Positions 53,311-62,594 of a stretch of 64,000 bases of DNA are shown in pieces (positions within the stretch are counted from its first letter, which is position 1; each line of letters starts with the position of its first letter). Source of the DNA: Ruegeria sp. TM1040 (GTDB taxonomy: Bacteria > Pseudomonadota > Alphaproteobacteria > Rhodobacterales > Rhodobacteraceae); NCBI RefSeq assembly GCF_000014065.1, contig NC_008044.1, forward strand, positions 2,751,501 to 2,815,500. Reading direction: 5' to 3'. The notes beneath the pieces were generated by a model, which had not been told where the DNA came from, did no database searches, and was given only the letters and a program-made list of their open reading frames with translations. The position numbers and the translations under genes were made by a program.

Positions 53311-53931
53311 ATGCCCATCACCGCCGTCGTCTTTGATATTGGTCGCGTTCTCATTGAGTGGGAACCGGAGCGCTTTTTTGACCGTTTGATCGGGGAGCCG
53401 CGCCGGCATGCGCTCTTTCAGGAGGTCGATCTGCATGGGGCGAACCTCGATGTGGACCGCGGCTATCCCTTTCGCGAAACGATTTATGGGCTGGCGGACA
53501 AACACCCCGACTGGGCCGCGGAGATCCGCCATTGGCACGACAGTTGGATCGAGATGGCCAGCCCCGAGATCCCGCATTCCGTGCGCCTGTTGCGCGCGCT
53601 CAAGGCCAAGGGCGTGCCGGTCTATGCGCTGACGAATTTTGGCGCGGAGACCTTTGTGATCGCACAGACCCATTATCCGTTCCTGCGCGAGTTCGATCAG
53701 GCGTTTGTGTCGGCGCATCTGCGGTGCATCAAACCGGATGCGGAGATCTATGCGCATCTGGAAGCGGGCACCGGGCGACGCCCCGACGAGCTGCTGTTCA
53801 CCGATGACCGCCCTGAAAACGTCACCGCTGCTGCCGTGCGCGGCTGGCACACCCATCTGTTCGATCGCCCCGAGACCTGGGCGGCGCGGTTGGTCGATGA
53901 GGGGCTGCTAACTCAAGAGGAGGCACAATGA
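53311..53931 (+). CDS. HAD-superfamily hydrolase, YihX-like
   Basis: A 206-residue HAD-IA phosphatase. Motif I is FDIGRVL with nucleophile D9 but Gly in place of the second Asp, the form seen in YihX-type sugar-phosphate phosphatases. TNFGAE (motif II), KPDAEIY (motif III Lys) and FTDDRPENV (motif IV) follow. The stop overlaps the next start by four bases. Confidence 0.9.
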   Translation: MPITAVVFDIGRVLIEWEPERFFDRLIGEPRRHALFQEVDLHGANLDVDRGYPFRETIYGLADKHPDWAAEIRHWHDSWIEMASPEIPHSVRLLRALKAKGVPVYALTNFGAETFVIAQTHYPFLREFDQAFVSAHLRCIKPDAEIYAHLEAGTGRRPDELLFTDDRPENVTAAAVRGWHTHLFDRPETWAARLVDEGLLTQEEAQ

Positions 53932-54845
53932 GCCTGACGCAAATCGGCTTTGACGAGGGAGAGGCGCTGCTGGAATGGGTGGCGCTGACGGATGCGCTGG
54001 CTGAGGGGCACAGGCGCCCAAAGGCCGAGGTGGGCGATACGTTTCTCTATCGGGGCAAGGATACGCTGTTGTCGCGCTCGGCCTGGATCGACGGGCTTGG
54101 GATCGCGGTCAAGACGGCGATGATCTTTCCCGACAACCCGACCCGCGAAGTGCCGATGATCAACGGCGCGGTGAGCCTCTTTGATGATGCCACCGGCCAG
54201 CCCGAGGCGCTGGTGGATTTTCACCTCGTCACAAAATGGAAAACCGCCGGAGACAGTCTCTTGGGCGCGCGCAGGCTGGCCCATCCCAATGCCAAGGAAA
54301 TCCTGATCGTAGGGGCGGGCACTGTCGCGGCGAGCCTGATCGAAGCCTTTTCAGCCGTCTGGGGCGACGCGCAGATCCGCGTCTGGAACCGCACCATTGC
54401 AAAGGCCGAGATGCTGGCAACAGCCTATCCCGGCGTCGCGGTGGCACCGGATCTGGAACAGGCGGTGACGGCTGCGGATATTATCCTCACCTCGACCATG
54501 TCGACCGACCCGGTGATCCAAGGCGCCTGGCTGCGGCCGGGGCAGCATCTCAACATGATTGGTGCCTATCGGCCCGACATGCGCGAGGCGGACGATCTGG
54601 CCCTGAGCCGCGCCCGGATCTATTGCGACAGCTTTGACACCACGCTCGACCACATCGGCGAGTTCAAGATCCCGCTTGCGTCGGGGGCAATGCAGCGGGC
54701 GGATGTGCTGGCGGATTTCTACGCGCTGGATCGGTTTGGGCGGTTTGACCCCGAGGCCATCACGCTCTTCAAGAACGGCGGCGGGGCGCATCTGGACCTG
54801 ATGACCAGTCGTCACGTTCTGGATCTGTGGACGCAGCAGACATGA
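53928..54845 (+). CDS. Ornithine cyclodeaminase/mu-crystallin family protein
   Basis: A 305-residue NAD(P)-binding protein. The Rossmann motif is ILIVGAGTVAASLIEAF, preceded by the substrate region KTAMIFPDNP and DFHLVTKWKTAGDSLLGA. DIILTSTMSTDPVIQGAWLR and LNMIGAYRPDMREAD are typical. Members act on ornithine, cyclic imines or as reductases, so the substrate is open. It overlaps the HAD gene upstream and the hydrolase gene downstream by four bases each. Confidence 0.88.
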   Translation: MSLTQIGFDEGEALLEWVALTDALAEGHRRPKAEVGDTFLYRGKDTLLSRSAWIDGLGIAVKTAMIFPDNPTREVPMINGAVSLFDDATGQPEALVDFHLVTKWKTAGDSLLGARRLAHPNAKEILIVGAGTVAASLIEAFSAVWGDAQIRVWNRTIAKAEMLATAYPGVAVAPDLEQAVTAADIILTSTMSTDPVIQGAWLRPGQHLNMIGAYRPDMREADDLALSRARIYCDSFDTTLDHIGEFKIPLASGAMQRADVLADFYALDRFGRFDPEAITLFKNGGGAHLDLMTSRHVLDLWTQQT

Positions 54846-55774
54846 TTTGGTTCCTCAGCGCAGTGCTCTGTCTGGGGGCGCTGCTGTTTTTGCCCGCCCT
54901 TCAGGAGACCCTGCGTCGGCCGCTTACCGAGTCGATGCGCCGCAACGCACCGGGTAAGTTTGCGGAGCTATCCCAGGGGCAGACGCATTATCGCTGGATC
55001 GGTCCCTTGCGCGGGCCGGTGGTGGTTTGCGTGCATGGCATCACCACCCCTTCCGAGAGCTTTTTGCCGCTGGCGCAGGAACTGGCCGAGATGGGCTATC
55101 GGGTGCTTCTGTATGATCTCTATGGGCGGGGCTATTCCGACTATGTGCCGGGGCTACAGGATCGGGCGTTTCTGCTGCAACAGCTTGATGACCTGCTGGC
55201 CTATGAGGGGATTGTCGAGGACTTCGTCCTGGTGGGCCATTCTGCGGGCGGGGCCATTGCCACCGCCTTTGCGGCGGCAAATATCTGGCGTGTGCGCAGT
55301 CTGATCCTTGTCACCACCGTCGGGCTGCACAAGCCGCGCACCCCCATGGCAGAGTTTCGAAAGCACGCCCATGGCATTCAGGACCTGATCCTGCGCTGGA
55401 GCTATCCGATCGTTGCCAGACGCTATGTCAAAGGCGTCTTTTCCGACCCGCGCACCCCCGACGCCGTGCGACAGGCGCAGCAGGCACAACTGAGCCGGCG
55501 CGGCTATATGCCGTCAAACCTCGCCGCGATCCGCGGTATTCTGCGCGATGATTTTGCCGAGGAACAAAAGCTCTTTAACCGACAGGGTCTGCCGGTTCTG
55601 GCGATCTGGGCGCGCGATGACGTGATTATCCCACCGCAGACCAGCGGCCGTCTGGCAGAACTGAACCGATCTGCCAAACAGGAGGTGGTCGAGGATGCAG
55701 GCCACGAGGTGGTCTACACCCATGCCGGGGACGTGGCTCGCCTGATCGCGGAGAACCAGCGCCGCGGGCTCTGA
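54842..55774 (+). CDS. Alpha/beta hydrolase
   Basis: A 310-residue protein with an N-terminal hydrophobic anchor (FLSAVLCLGALLFLPAL) and an alpha/beta fold. The nucleophile elbow is GHSAGGAIATAFAA; the acid is in IWARDDVII and the catalytic His in DAGHEVV. The ATG overlaps the OCD-like stop (ATGA). A membrane-attached esterase or epoxide-type hydrolase; substrate unknown. Confidence 0.9.
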   Translation: MIWFLSAVLCLGALLFLPALQETLRRPLTESMRRNAPGKFAELSQGQTHYRWIGPLRGPVVVCVHGITTPSESFLPLAQELAEMGYRVLLYDLYGRGYSDYVPGLQDRAFLLQQLDDLLAYEGIVEDFVLVGHSAGGAIATAFAAANIWRVRSLILVTTVGLHKPRTPMAEFRKHAHGIQDLILRWSYPIVARRYVKGVFSDPRTPDAVRQAQQAQLSRRGYMPSNLAAIRGILRDDFAEEQKLFNRQGLPVLAIWARDDVIIPPQTSGRLAELNRSAKQEVVEDAGHEVVYTHAGDVARLIAENQRRGL

Positions 55775-55776
55775 GA

Positions 55777-57015
55777 TCAGGCCGCAGCCGCCTGCAACGG
55801 ACGCTCGCGCACCGGCAGATGCACAATCGCGCTGAAGGCTCCGACGCCCACACCGATCCACCAGACCATCGTGTAGTCGCCATAGATGTCATACATCCGC
55901 CCACCGAGCCACACGCCGAGGAACCCGCCGATCTGGTGGCTCAGGAACACGATCCCATAGAGCGTCCCCATGTAGCGCAGCCCGTAGATATGCGCGACCA
56001 GCCCGGAAGTAAGCGGCACGGTCGCGAGCCAGAGCGAGCCCATCGCCACCGAAAAGAGGATCACCGACAAAGGCGTGATCGGCAGCAGGATAAAGGCCCC
56101 GGCCACGATGGTCCGCGCGGTGTAGATCCCCGCCAGCAGATATTTCTTGGAGTAATGCTTGCCCGCCCAGCCCGCGAGCAGCGTGCCTGCCACATTCGCC
56201 AGACCGATGAGCGAAATCGACACCGCACCCAGCGCCGAGGTGGTGGTGATCCCCATCCCATGCAGCACACCGCCGGGCATGATCGGCCCGCACATCTCGG
56301 TCACAAAGGCCGGAAAATGCGCCGTCACAAAGGCCAGCTGATAGCCACAGCTGAAAAACCCGAGGAATATCAGCGTATAGGACGGGTCGCGGAAGGCTTT
56401 TTTGAGGATCGCGCCCATGCTTTCCTCAAGCTCCGCCTTGCCCGCAGAGACCGGCGCGCGCATCAGGGGCAGCGACAGGATCAGCGCCAGCACCACGCCG
56501 GCAAAGACCAGGAACACCGACTGCCAGGACATCAGGCCAAGCATATATTCCGCCGTCGGCGCGCCGAAGATCTGCCCCGCAGAGCCTGCCGCGGTGACAA
56601 TCGCCAGTGACATGGACCGGTTCTCGTCCGAGCTCGCCCGGCCGACCACCGCAAGCACAACGCCAAAGCCCGTGCCCGCAACGCCAAAGCCCACCAGCCA
56701 CTCATAGGCCTGCATCTCGAAGGGGGTGGTGGCTCCGGCACTCAGCACAAGCCCCGCCGCATAGACCACGGCCCCGATGATGATCGCCTTGCGGTCTCCG
56801 ATCTTCTCGGCAATGGCGCCAAAGATCGGCTGCCCGATCCCCCAGGCGAGGTTCTGGATCGCGATGGCGAGGGAGAACTCGCTCCGGAGCCAGCCAAAAT
56901 CATCGGCGATCGGGATCTGGAACACCCCAAAGGAGGCGCGCACGGCAAAGCTCACCATGATGATCAGGCAGCCCACCAGCAGGACGGGGGTAAACAGAGG
57001 GGTGGATCGGTCCAT
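55777..57015 (-). CDS. MFS transporter
   Basis: A 412-residue 12-helix permease of the oxalate/formate-antiporter or monocarboxylate-like group (SFAVRASFGVFQIPIADDFG in helix 1, GAIAEKIGDRKAIIIG between helices 2 and 3). The start at 57015 has GGAGAAG upstream; the longer frame has no support. Convergent with the alpha/beta hydrolase gene, the two stops being two bases apart, and divergent from zapE. Substrate unknown. Confidence 0.9.
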   Translation of the reverse strand: MDRSTPLFTPVLLVGCLIIMVSFAVRASFGVFQIPIADDFGWLRSEFSLAIAIQNLAWGIGQPIFGAIAEKIGDRKAIIIGAVVYAAGLVLSAGATTPFEMQAYEWLVGFGVAGTGFGVVLAVVGRASSDENRSMSLAIVTAAGSAGQIFGAPTAEYMLGLMSWQSVFLVFAGVVLALILSLPLMRAPVSAGKAELEESMGAILKKAFRDPSYTLIFLGFFSCGYQLAFVTAHFPAFVTEMCGPIMPGGVLHGMGITTTSALGAVSISLIGLANVAGTLLAGWAGKHYSKKYLLAGIYTARTIVAGAFILLPITPLSVILFSVAMGSLWLATVPLTSGLVAHIYGLRYMGTLYGIVFLSHQIGGFLGVWLGGRMYDIYGDYTMVWWIGVGVGAFSAIVHLPVRERPLQAAAA

Positions 57016-57174
57016 GGCGCTTCTCCGCAAGAGTTGCCTGTCAGTGTCACCAACCTGCCCCATGCGTCAATTCAGGAGTTTTGAGGCGATGCATTAGGAA
57101 AATTGAACAATCGGGTTCAGCCAAGGGTCATGCCGCGCTTTCCTTTGCAAAATCATCCGGCTATGGCTGGGGGC

Positions 57175-58248
57175 ATGACACATATGACCGACCTCTATCA
57201 GGCCCGCGTCGACGCCGGGCAGATCCAGCCGGATCCCGCGCAGCAAGCGGTGTTGCCGGAGTTTGACAGGATTGCCGATGGCCTGCGCGCAGAGCCTGTA
57301 AAACGGGGCCTGTTTCGCAAGGCCGTGCGCCCGGAGGTCAAGGGGCTCTATCTCTGGGGCGGTGTCGGGCGCGGCAAGTCGATGCTGATGGATCTCTTTG
57401 TCGAGAGCCTTGATGACATCCCGAGCCGGAGGGTGCATTTTCACGCCTTCATGCAGGAGATCCACGCAAAGATGCATCTCGCGCGTGAAGCGGGCACCGA
57501 GGACGCTTTGGCACCGGTGGTGGCGGATGTGGTGGCCTCGGTGCGGCTGTTGGCCTTTGACGAGATGCAAATCACCGATATCACCGATGCGATGATCGTC
57601 GGCCGCCTGTTTGAGGCGCTCTTTGAGGCGGGTGTGGTGGTGGTGACCACATCGAACCGGGTGCCGGACGATCTTTATAAAAACGGGCTAAATCGGCAGC
57701 TGTTCTTACCCTTTATCGACCTCATCAAAGACAAGATGCAGGTGCATGAGATGGTCAGCCCCAAAGACTACCGACAGGACCGTCTGACCGGGTCGCGGGT
57801 CTATTTCACCCCCCTCAACGCCGAGGTGCGCGCCGAGATGGACGCGATCTGGCGCGATCTTACCGGCGGTGCGGCAGAGCCTCTGGTGCTGATGGTGAAG
57901 GGACGCGAAGTCACCCTGCCTGCCTATCGCAACGGGGTAGGACGGGCGACCTTTTATGATCTCTGCGGCACCATGCTGGGGCCGGGCGATTATCTGGCGG
58001 TGGCCGATGCGGTCAAGGTGCTGGTGCTCGAGAACATCCCCGCGCTGGGGCGCAACAACTTCAACGAGGCCAAGCGCTTTGTGACATTGATCGACGCCCT
58101 CTATGAGGCACGCGTGCGATTGATCTGTTCGGCCGCGGCAGAGCCGGAGTTCCTCTATATGGAGGGCGACGGGGCCTTTGAATTCGAGCGCACCGCCTCG
58201 CGCCTGCGGGAGATGCAGGACAAGGACTGGGGTCAGCCCAAGGCCTGA
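57175..58248 (+). CDS. zapE: Cell division protein ZapE (AFG1-like ATPase)
   Basis: A 357-residue AAA-type ATPase that interacts with the Z-ring or, as AFG1, with membrane proteins. Walker A is WGGVGRGKSM (about residues 61-70), Walker B LLAFDEMQI (D129, E130), and arginine-finger region TTSNRVPDDLYKNGLNRQ. The ATG at 57175 is chosen from a cluster of three close starts (57163, 57175, 57184). An RNA hairpin lies just after the stop. Confidence 0.92.
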   Translation: MTHMTDLYQARVDAGQIQPDPAQQAVLPEFDRIADGLRAEPVKRGLFRKAVRPEVKGLYLWGGVGRGKSMLMDLFVESLDDIPSRRVHFHAFMQEIHAKMHLAREAGTEDALAPVVADVVASVRLLAFDEMQITDITDAMIVGRLFEALFEAGVVVVTTSNRVPDDLYKNGLNRQLFLPFIDLIKDKMQVHEMVSPKDYRQDRLTGSRVYFTPLNAEVRAEMDAIWRDLTGGAAEPLVLMVKGREVTLPAYRNGVGRATFYDLCGTMLGPGDYLAVADAVKVLVLENIPALGRNNFNEAKRFVTLIDALYEARVRLICSAAAEPEFLYMEGDGAFEFERTASRLREMQDKDWGQPKA

Positions 58249-58252
58249 GCCA

Positions 58253-58288
58253 TGCTCATCTGAGAGGTATTGTAACCTCAAATGAGCA
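58253..58288. promoter_or_regulatory. Imperfect 36-base inverted repeat after zapE
   Basis: TGCTCAT (58253-58259) pairs with ATGAGCA (58282-58288), with GAGGT-ATTGTA-ACCTC inside. No T-run follows. It may end the zapE transcript or be a second operator for the downstream DeoR gene. Confidence 0.4.
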
Positions 58289-58348
58289 CAAACAGAGCCT
58301 AATCAAAGAGTTTTCTTGCATCATGCGCGGCGCCCCCTACAAAGGTAA

Positions 58349-58362
58349 TGTTCGTATGAACA
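58349..58362. promoter_or_regulatory. Candidate GlpR/DeoR-type operator
   Basis: TGTTC-GTAT-GAACA, 13 bases before the DeoR-family start. The TGTTCG half-site matches the known GlpR pattern. Likely autoregulation. Confidence 0.55.
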
Positions 58363-58375
58363 GGGGAGCGTGCGG

Positions 58376-59137
58376 ATGAATGCCACCGACCTGAGCGAGA
58401 GACAGCGCGATATTCTGCGGCTGCTGGAGCAAAGCGGCTTTGCCACCATCGAGGATCTGGCGGGGCGTTTTGGCGTCACCACACAGACCATCCGCCGCGA
58501 TGTCAACGACCTGCGCGACCGGGCACTGCTGATGCGGGTGCATCGGGGCGTCAGGCCGCATGAGGGCGCGCGGCCTTATGCCTCGCGCGCTGTGGAGCAA
58601 CAGCGTGAGAAGGCCGCATTGGCGCGCGAGGTGCTGCGGCTCATTCCGGCGGGGGCGTCGGTGTCGATCGGTCTTGGCAGCACCCCGGCAGAGGTGGCGC
58701 GGCTTTTGGCCCATGCGGGCGGGCGTGACGTCATCACCAACAATCTGGTGGCGGCAAGCCATCTGTGGGACGCCGAGGACATCACCCTATCGATCTGCGG
58801 CGGCGCCGTGCGCGATCGCAGTGTCTCGGGCAGTGCGGCGGCAGAGTTCTTTGCCGCCTACCGCGTGGATTTTGCGATCTTTGGCGTGGCGGGTGTGGAT
58901 GACGACGGCGCGCTTTTGGATTTTCGCACCGAAGAGGCACGCGCGCGGGCCGCGATGCAAACCCACGCACGGCAGTCGGTTCTGGTGCTCGATCAGGTCA
59001 AGTTCCAGCGCCGCGCGCCGGCGCGGGGCGGTTGGCTCCACGATCCCGATTATGTCGTCACAAATGCGCCGCCCCCAAAAGCCCTCGCTGCTGGGCTCTG
59101 CGCGGGGGCCTTGGTGCTGATATCGGAAGCGCCCTAG
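58376..59137 (+). CDS. DeoR/GlpR-family transcriptional regulator
   Basis: A 253-residue repressor. N-terminal DeoR HTH (LSERQRDILRLLEQSGFATI and LAGRFGVTTQTIRRDVNDLR), then the sugar-phosphate-binding DeoRC domain (VSIGLGSTPAEVARLL, VITNNLVAA, DFAIFGVAGVDDDGALLDF). AGGGGAG before ATG 58376 supports this start over GTG 58370. No sugar operon is next to it in this window, so its target lies elsewhere or it controls itself. The 3' end overlaps the convergent folC by four bases. Confidence 0.93.
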   Translation: MNATDLSERQRDILRLLEQSGFATIEDLAGRFGVTTQTIRRDVNDLRDRALLMRVHRGVRPHEGARPYASRAVEQQREKAALAREVLRLIPAGASVSIGLGSTPAEVARLLAHAGGRDVITNNLVAASHLWDAEDITLSICGGAVRDRSVSGSAAAEFFAAYRVDFAIFGVAGVDDDGALLDFRTEEARARAAMQTHARQSVLVLDQVKFQRRAPARGGWLHDPDYVVTNAPPPKALAAGLCAGALVLISEAP

Positions 59138-60405
59138 CCGTTCTCGCGCAGGATATTGCCCGCCAGATAGAGCGAGCCGCAGATCAGCACGCGGCTGTCT
59201 GGGTCGCGCGCCAGAATGGCGGTGAGCGCCTCGGCAACAGACTCCGCAGTGGTTGCTGGAAGGTCCACGGAACTGGCCGCCGCTTTGGTTTCCTCGGCCG
59301 AGAGGGTTGCCGCCTCGCCCGGGATCGACACCGCCGTGAGGCTCTGGGCCTCGGCGGCGAGCGGGCGCAGGTAGCCTGTGACATCCTTGGTATTGAGCAT
59401 ACCGCAAATCAGATGCGTCGGGCGTTTGGGCAGCTTGGCCAGCACATCGGCGAGAGCAATCCCGGCAGCGGCGTTGTGGCCGCCATCGAGCCACAGCTCG
59501 GCCGCGCCTGCGATTTCCACCAGCGGGCCGGTTTTGAGGCGCTGCATACGGGCGGGCCACTGTGCCCCCACAACAGCCGCCTCGCAGGCGGCCTCATCCG
59601 CGCCAAGGTGGCGCAGCACCGCAAGGGCGGCGCCGGCGTTCTGGATCTGATGCGCGCCCATCAGGTTGGGCAGCGGCAGGTCCAGCAGGCCGCGCTCGTC
59701 CTGATAGACGAGACGGCCGCGTTCCTCGTGGACGTGCCAGTGCTGGCCATAGGCGATCAGGGGGGCGCCCAGGCGCATCGCGGTGTCCTCGATGACCTCC
59801 ATCGCCTCTTCGGCCTGGGGGCCGACCACCACGGGCACGCCGCGTTTGATGATCCCGGCCTTCTCGCCTGCGATCTTGGCCAGCGTATTGCCGAGGAATT
59901 GCTCGTGATCGATCGAGACCGGCGTGATTACAGAGACCTCGGGCGTGATGACATTGGTGGCATCCAGACGCCCGCCAAGGCCAACCTCGAGGAGGGTGTA
60001 GTCGGCGGGTGTGCGTGAAAACGCCAGAAGCCCCGCGACGGTGGTGATCTCGAAATAGGTGATGCTTGCGTCGCCATTGGCGCTGTAGCACTCGTCCAGC
60101 ACCTCCGTGAGATGCGCCTCTGAGATCAGATCGCCCGCCAGACGGATGCGTTCATGAAAGCGCGCCAGATGCGGTGAGGTATAGGCGTGCACCGATTTGC
60201 CCCAGCCCTCAAGCCCGGCGCGGATCATCGCCTGCGTCGAGCCTTTGCCGTTGGTGCCCGCGATATGGATCACCGGGGGCAGCTTGTCCTGCGGGTTCTC
60301 AAGCGCCGCCAGAAGACGCCAGACCCGATCCAGCGTCAGGTCGATGATCTTGGGGTGCAGCGCCATCATGCGGGCGAGAATGGCATCGGAGGTCTGTTCG
60401 GTCAT
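59134..60405 (-). CDS. folC: Bifunctional dihydrofolate/folylpolyglutamate synthase
   Basis: A 423-residue Mur-ligase-like enzyme that makes dihydrofolate and adds glutamates. The P-loop is GTNGKGS at residues 50-56; YTSPHLARFHERIRL, EVGLGGRLDATNVI and LDGGHNAAAGIALADVLAKL are typical. The ATG at 60405 is the family start. It follows accD on the same strand, an order common in proteobacteria. Confidence 0.95.
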   Translation of the reverse strand: MTEQTSDAILARMMALHPKIIDLTLDRVWRLLAALENPQDKLPPVIHIAGTNGKGSTQAMIRAGLEGWGKSVHAYTSPHLARFHERIRLAGDLISEAHLTEVLDECYSANGDASITYFEITTVAGLLAFSRTPADYTLLEVGLGGRLDATNVITPEVSVITPVSIDHEQFLGNTLAKIAGEKAGIIKRGVPVVVGPQAEEAMEVIEDTAMRLGAPLIAYGQHWHVHEERGRLVYQDERGLLDLPLPNLMGAHQIQNAGAALAVLRHLGADEAACEAAVVGAQWPARMQRLKTGPLVEIAGAAELWLDGGHNAAAGIALADVLAKLPKRPTHLICGMLNTKDVTGYLRPLAAEAQSLTAVSIPGEAATLSAEETKAAASSVDLPATTAESVAEALTAILARDPDSRVLICGSLYLAGNILRENG

Positions 60406-60488
60406 GGCGGCCTGAACCTGTCTGATCACGGAGCGACACGGGGCCACATGCGATAGGGCCGCGCCCGTCCCGTCGGGGTGAAAGCGAA

Positions 60489-60520
60489 GCGCCCGCCCCG
60501 TTTGGGGCGGGACGGGCGCT
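60489..60520 (-). terminator. GC-rich hairpin between accD and folC
   Basis: GCGCCCGCCCC-GTTT-GGGGCGGG with an outer CGGGCGC on the other side, giving two alternative stems. The tail is TTCGCTTTC rather than T-run on the minus strand, so termination would be weak or the two genes are attenuated. Confidence 0.5.
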
Positions 60521-60559
60521 GCCCGACCTTGGGTCAGGCAAGAATGTTTATGCGAGGCC

Positions 60560-61522
60560 TCAGGCGCTCTTGTCTGCGCCCGATGCGTCCTCCGCAGGCG
60601 CTTTTTCGTCTTTTTGCGGGGCTTCGAGCTGTGCCTCGGGCGCCGGGGCCGGCAGATCGCCATGCACCTGCGGGGGCAGCTTCATCATCATACGGATGAT
60701 GGTGATGAGCTCCTCGCGCAGCTTGGTGCGCGGTGTCACCCGATCAAGCATGCCGTGATCCAGGAGATATTCGGCACGCTGAAAGCCCTCGGGCAGCTTT
60801 TCGCGGATGGTCTGCTCGATCACGCGGGGACCGGCAAAACAAATGAGCGCGTTGGGTTCGGAAATATGCACATCGCCCAGCATCGCATAGGACGCGGTCA
60901 CACCGCCGGTGGTGGGGTGGGTCAGCACGACGATATAGGGCAGGCCCGCTTCCTTGAGCATCTCGACCGCGACGGTGGTGCGCGGCATCTGCATCAGCGA
61001 CAGGATGCCTTCTTGCATGCGTGCGCCGCCTGCAGCGGAAAAGAGCACAAGCGGACGGCCGAGTTTCACGGCCTCTTCGGCGGCGGCAATGATGGCGTTG
61101 CCGACATACATGCCCATGGAGCCCGCCATGAAGGAGAAGTCCTGCGCGGCGGCCACGATGGGCGTGCGGCCGATTTCGCCGGTGGCGACCAGCATCGCCT
61201 CTTTTTCGCCGGTGGTTTTCTGCGCCGCCTTCAGGCGATCGGGATAGCGTTTCTGGTCGCGGAACTTCAGCGGATCGACAACCGGTTCCGGCACCTTCAC
61301 CTCGGCAAAGACACCGCCATCAAACAACGCCTTGAAACGGTCGCGCGGCGTGATGTGCATGTGGTGGCCGCAGTTGGTGCAGACGTTCTGATTGTCGCTC
61401 AACTCGCGGTGAAACAGCATGGTGCCGCATTCGTCACATTTCTTCCACAGGTTCTCGGGCACCTCGCGGCGCGAGAAGATCGAGTTGATCGTGGGGCGGA
61501 CGTAGTTGGTGATCCAGTTCAT
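60560..61522 (-). CDS. accD: Acetyl-CoA carboxylase carboxyltransferase, beta subunit
   Basis: A 320-residue subunit that transfers carboxyl from biotin to acetyl-CoA. The N-terminal zinc ribbon has C29, C32, C48 and C51 ([20 protein letters not shown]), and the crotonase-like core has [31 protein letters not shown] and [18 protein letters not shown]. The C-terminal 40 residues are an Ala/Pro/Glu-rich tail that is not conserved. The ATG at 61522 has GAGG upstream. Confidence 0.96.
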   Translation of the reverse strand: MNWITNYVRPTINSIFSRREVPENLWKKCDECGTMLFHRELSDNQNVCTNCGHHMHITPRDRFKALFDGGVFAEVKVPEPVVDPLKFRDQKRYPDRLKAAQKTTGEKEAMLVATGEIGRTPIVAAAQDFSFMAGSMGMYVGNAIIAAAEEAVKLGRPLVLFSAAGGARMQEGILSLMQMPRTTVAVEMLKEAGLPYIVVLTHPTTGGVTASYAMLGDVHISEPNALICFAGPRVIEQTIREKLPEGFQRAEYLLDHGMLDRVTPRTKLREELITIIRMMMKLPPQVHGDLPAPAPEAQLEAPQKDEKAPAEDASGADKSA

Positions 61523-61584
61523 CAAATGGCCTCTGCCTGATTGGCGTTGCGTCCCCAGATAAGGTGACTTTCAGTCAATTGCAA

Positions 61585-62469
61585 TCAGGCCCTGATCGCA
61601 AGCCGTGCCGCAAGCCATGTGACCAGCATCACCATGAGATCCACCCAGAGCCACGGACGCAGCGCCAAGGGGTCATCCATCGCATAGGGATGCAGGTAGA
61701 GCGCAAGCCCACTGAGATTCGAGGGCGAAGCCACAAACAGAAGCGCCCAGACGTTGTTGACGAAATGCACAGCAATCGCGGGGCCCAGGCTGCCTGCACG
61801 GGCGGTGAGATCGGCCATCAGCATTCCATAGAGCGTGGCCCCCGCCACGATGAGCCAGGCGTTCTCGCCCGCGGCTTCCGGCATGTAGTGGCCCATGCCA
61901 AACAGGAGCGACGGCAGCACAAGCCAGACCAGCGGGCTGCTGAAGCGCGCGGCGAGACCCTGCTGGAGGTAGCCGCGAAACAGGATTTCCTCGGCGCTGA
62001 CCTGAATGAGCACCAAGACAAGCGACACAGGCAGAAGCGCCAGCCAGGGTCCAAACGCCAGATTCGGCTCGAGCGGCGCGCCCATGTCATAGGGCGGCAG
62101 CAGCATCAGCACGACCAGGAGGATCACGAGCATGCGCAGAACCCGGGCCCCCTGCGGGATCACAAGGGCCCGCGGCCCCAGAAGCCCGCCCAGACTGCGG
62201 CCATGGAGCATCTGCAGCACCAGCCCCACGGCGATGATCATAAAGATGAAATGCCCCAGCAGGATCGCCATGCCGGCGGGGTCGCTGCCGCCCGCTAGAT
62301 CGGCCTCGCCGGTGAGGGCCAGCACGCCGGGCAGCAGGACCAGATCAGAGATCAGCCCAAGCCCGAACCACGTCAGCACCACCAGAACCATGCCCAGCGC
62401 CAGCCGCCAGACCTCGGCTGTGGGGCGGGCCTGATGCAGCAGGATCTCGTGAGGGCGATAGCAGCGCAT
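61585..62469 (-). CDS. CPBP family intramembrane metalloprotease
   Basis: A 294-residue multi-helix protein (about eight helices). The catalytic motifs of the Rce1/CPBP family are present: SAEEILFRGYLQQGL (EExxxR), LPSLLFGMGHYM (FxxxH) and VHFVNNVWALLF (HxxxN). Substrates in bacteria are mostly unknown. It is transcribed alone in front of accD. Confidence 0.92.
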   Translation of the reverse strand: MRCYRPHEILLHQARPTAEVWRLALGMVLVVLTWFGLGLISDLVLLPGVLALTGEADLAGGSDPAGMAILLGHFIFMIIAVGLVLQMLHGRSLGGLLGPRALVIPQGARVLRMLVILLVVLMLLPPYDMGAPLEPNLAFGPWLALLPVSLVLVLIQVSAEEILFRGYLQQGLAARFSSPLVWLVLPSLLFGMGHYMPEAAGENAWLIVAGATLYGMLMADLTARAGSLGPAIAVHFVNNVWALLFVASPSNLSGLALYLHPYAMDDPLALRPWLWVDLMVMLVTWLAARLAIRA

Positions 62470-62594
62470 GGGCGGTCCTTCTTTGCTCAGAGGTCTACGC
62501 GCCTTTGGCCGTCGAGGCCAGTGGGCAGAACATCTGCGGTCGATCGGCGGTCACCCGGCACCCAGCGGGCGATCATTAGGCGGTCATGGGGCCG

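Noticed and set aside
60614-61540. 308-codon plus-strand frame opposite accD
   Set aside because: Antisense to accD, with His/Gly-rich shadow composition.
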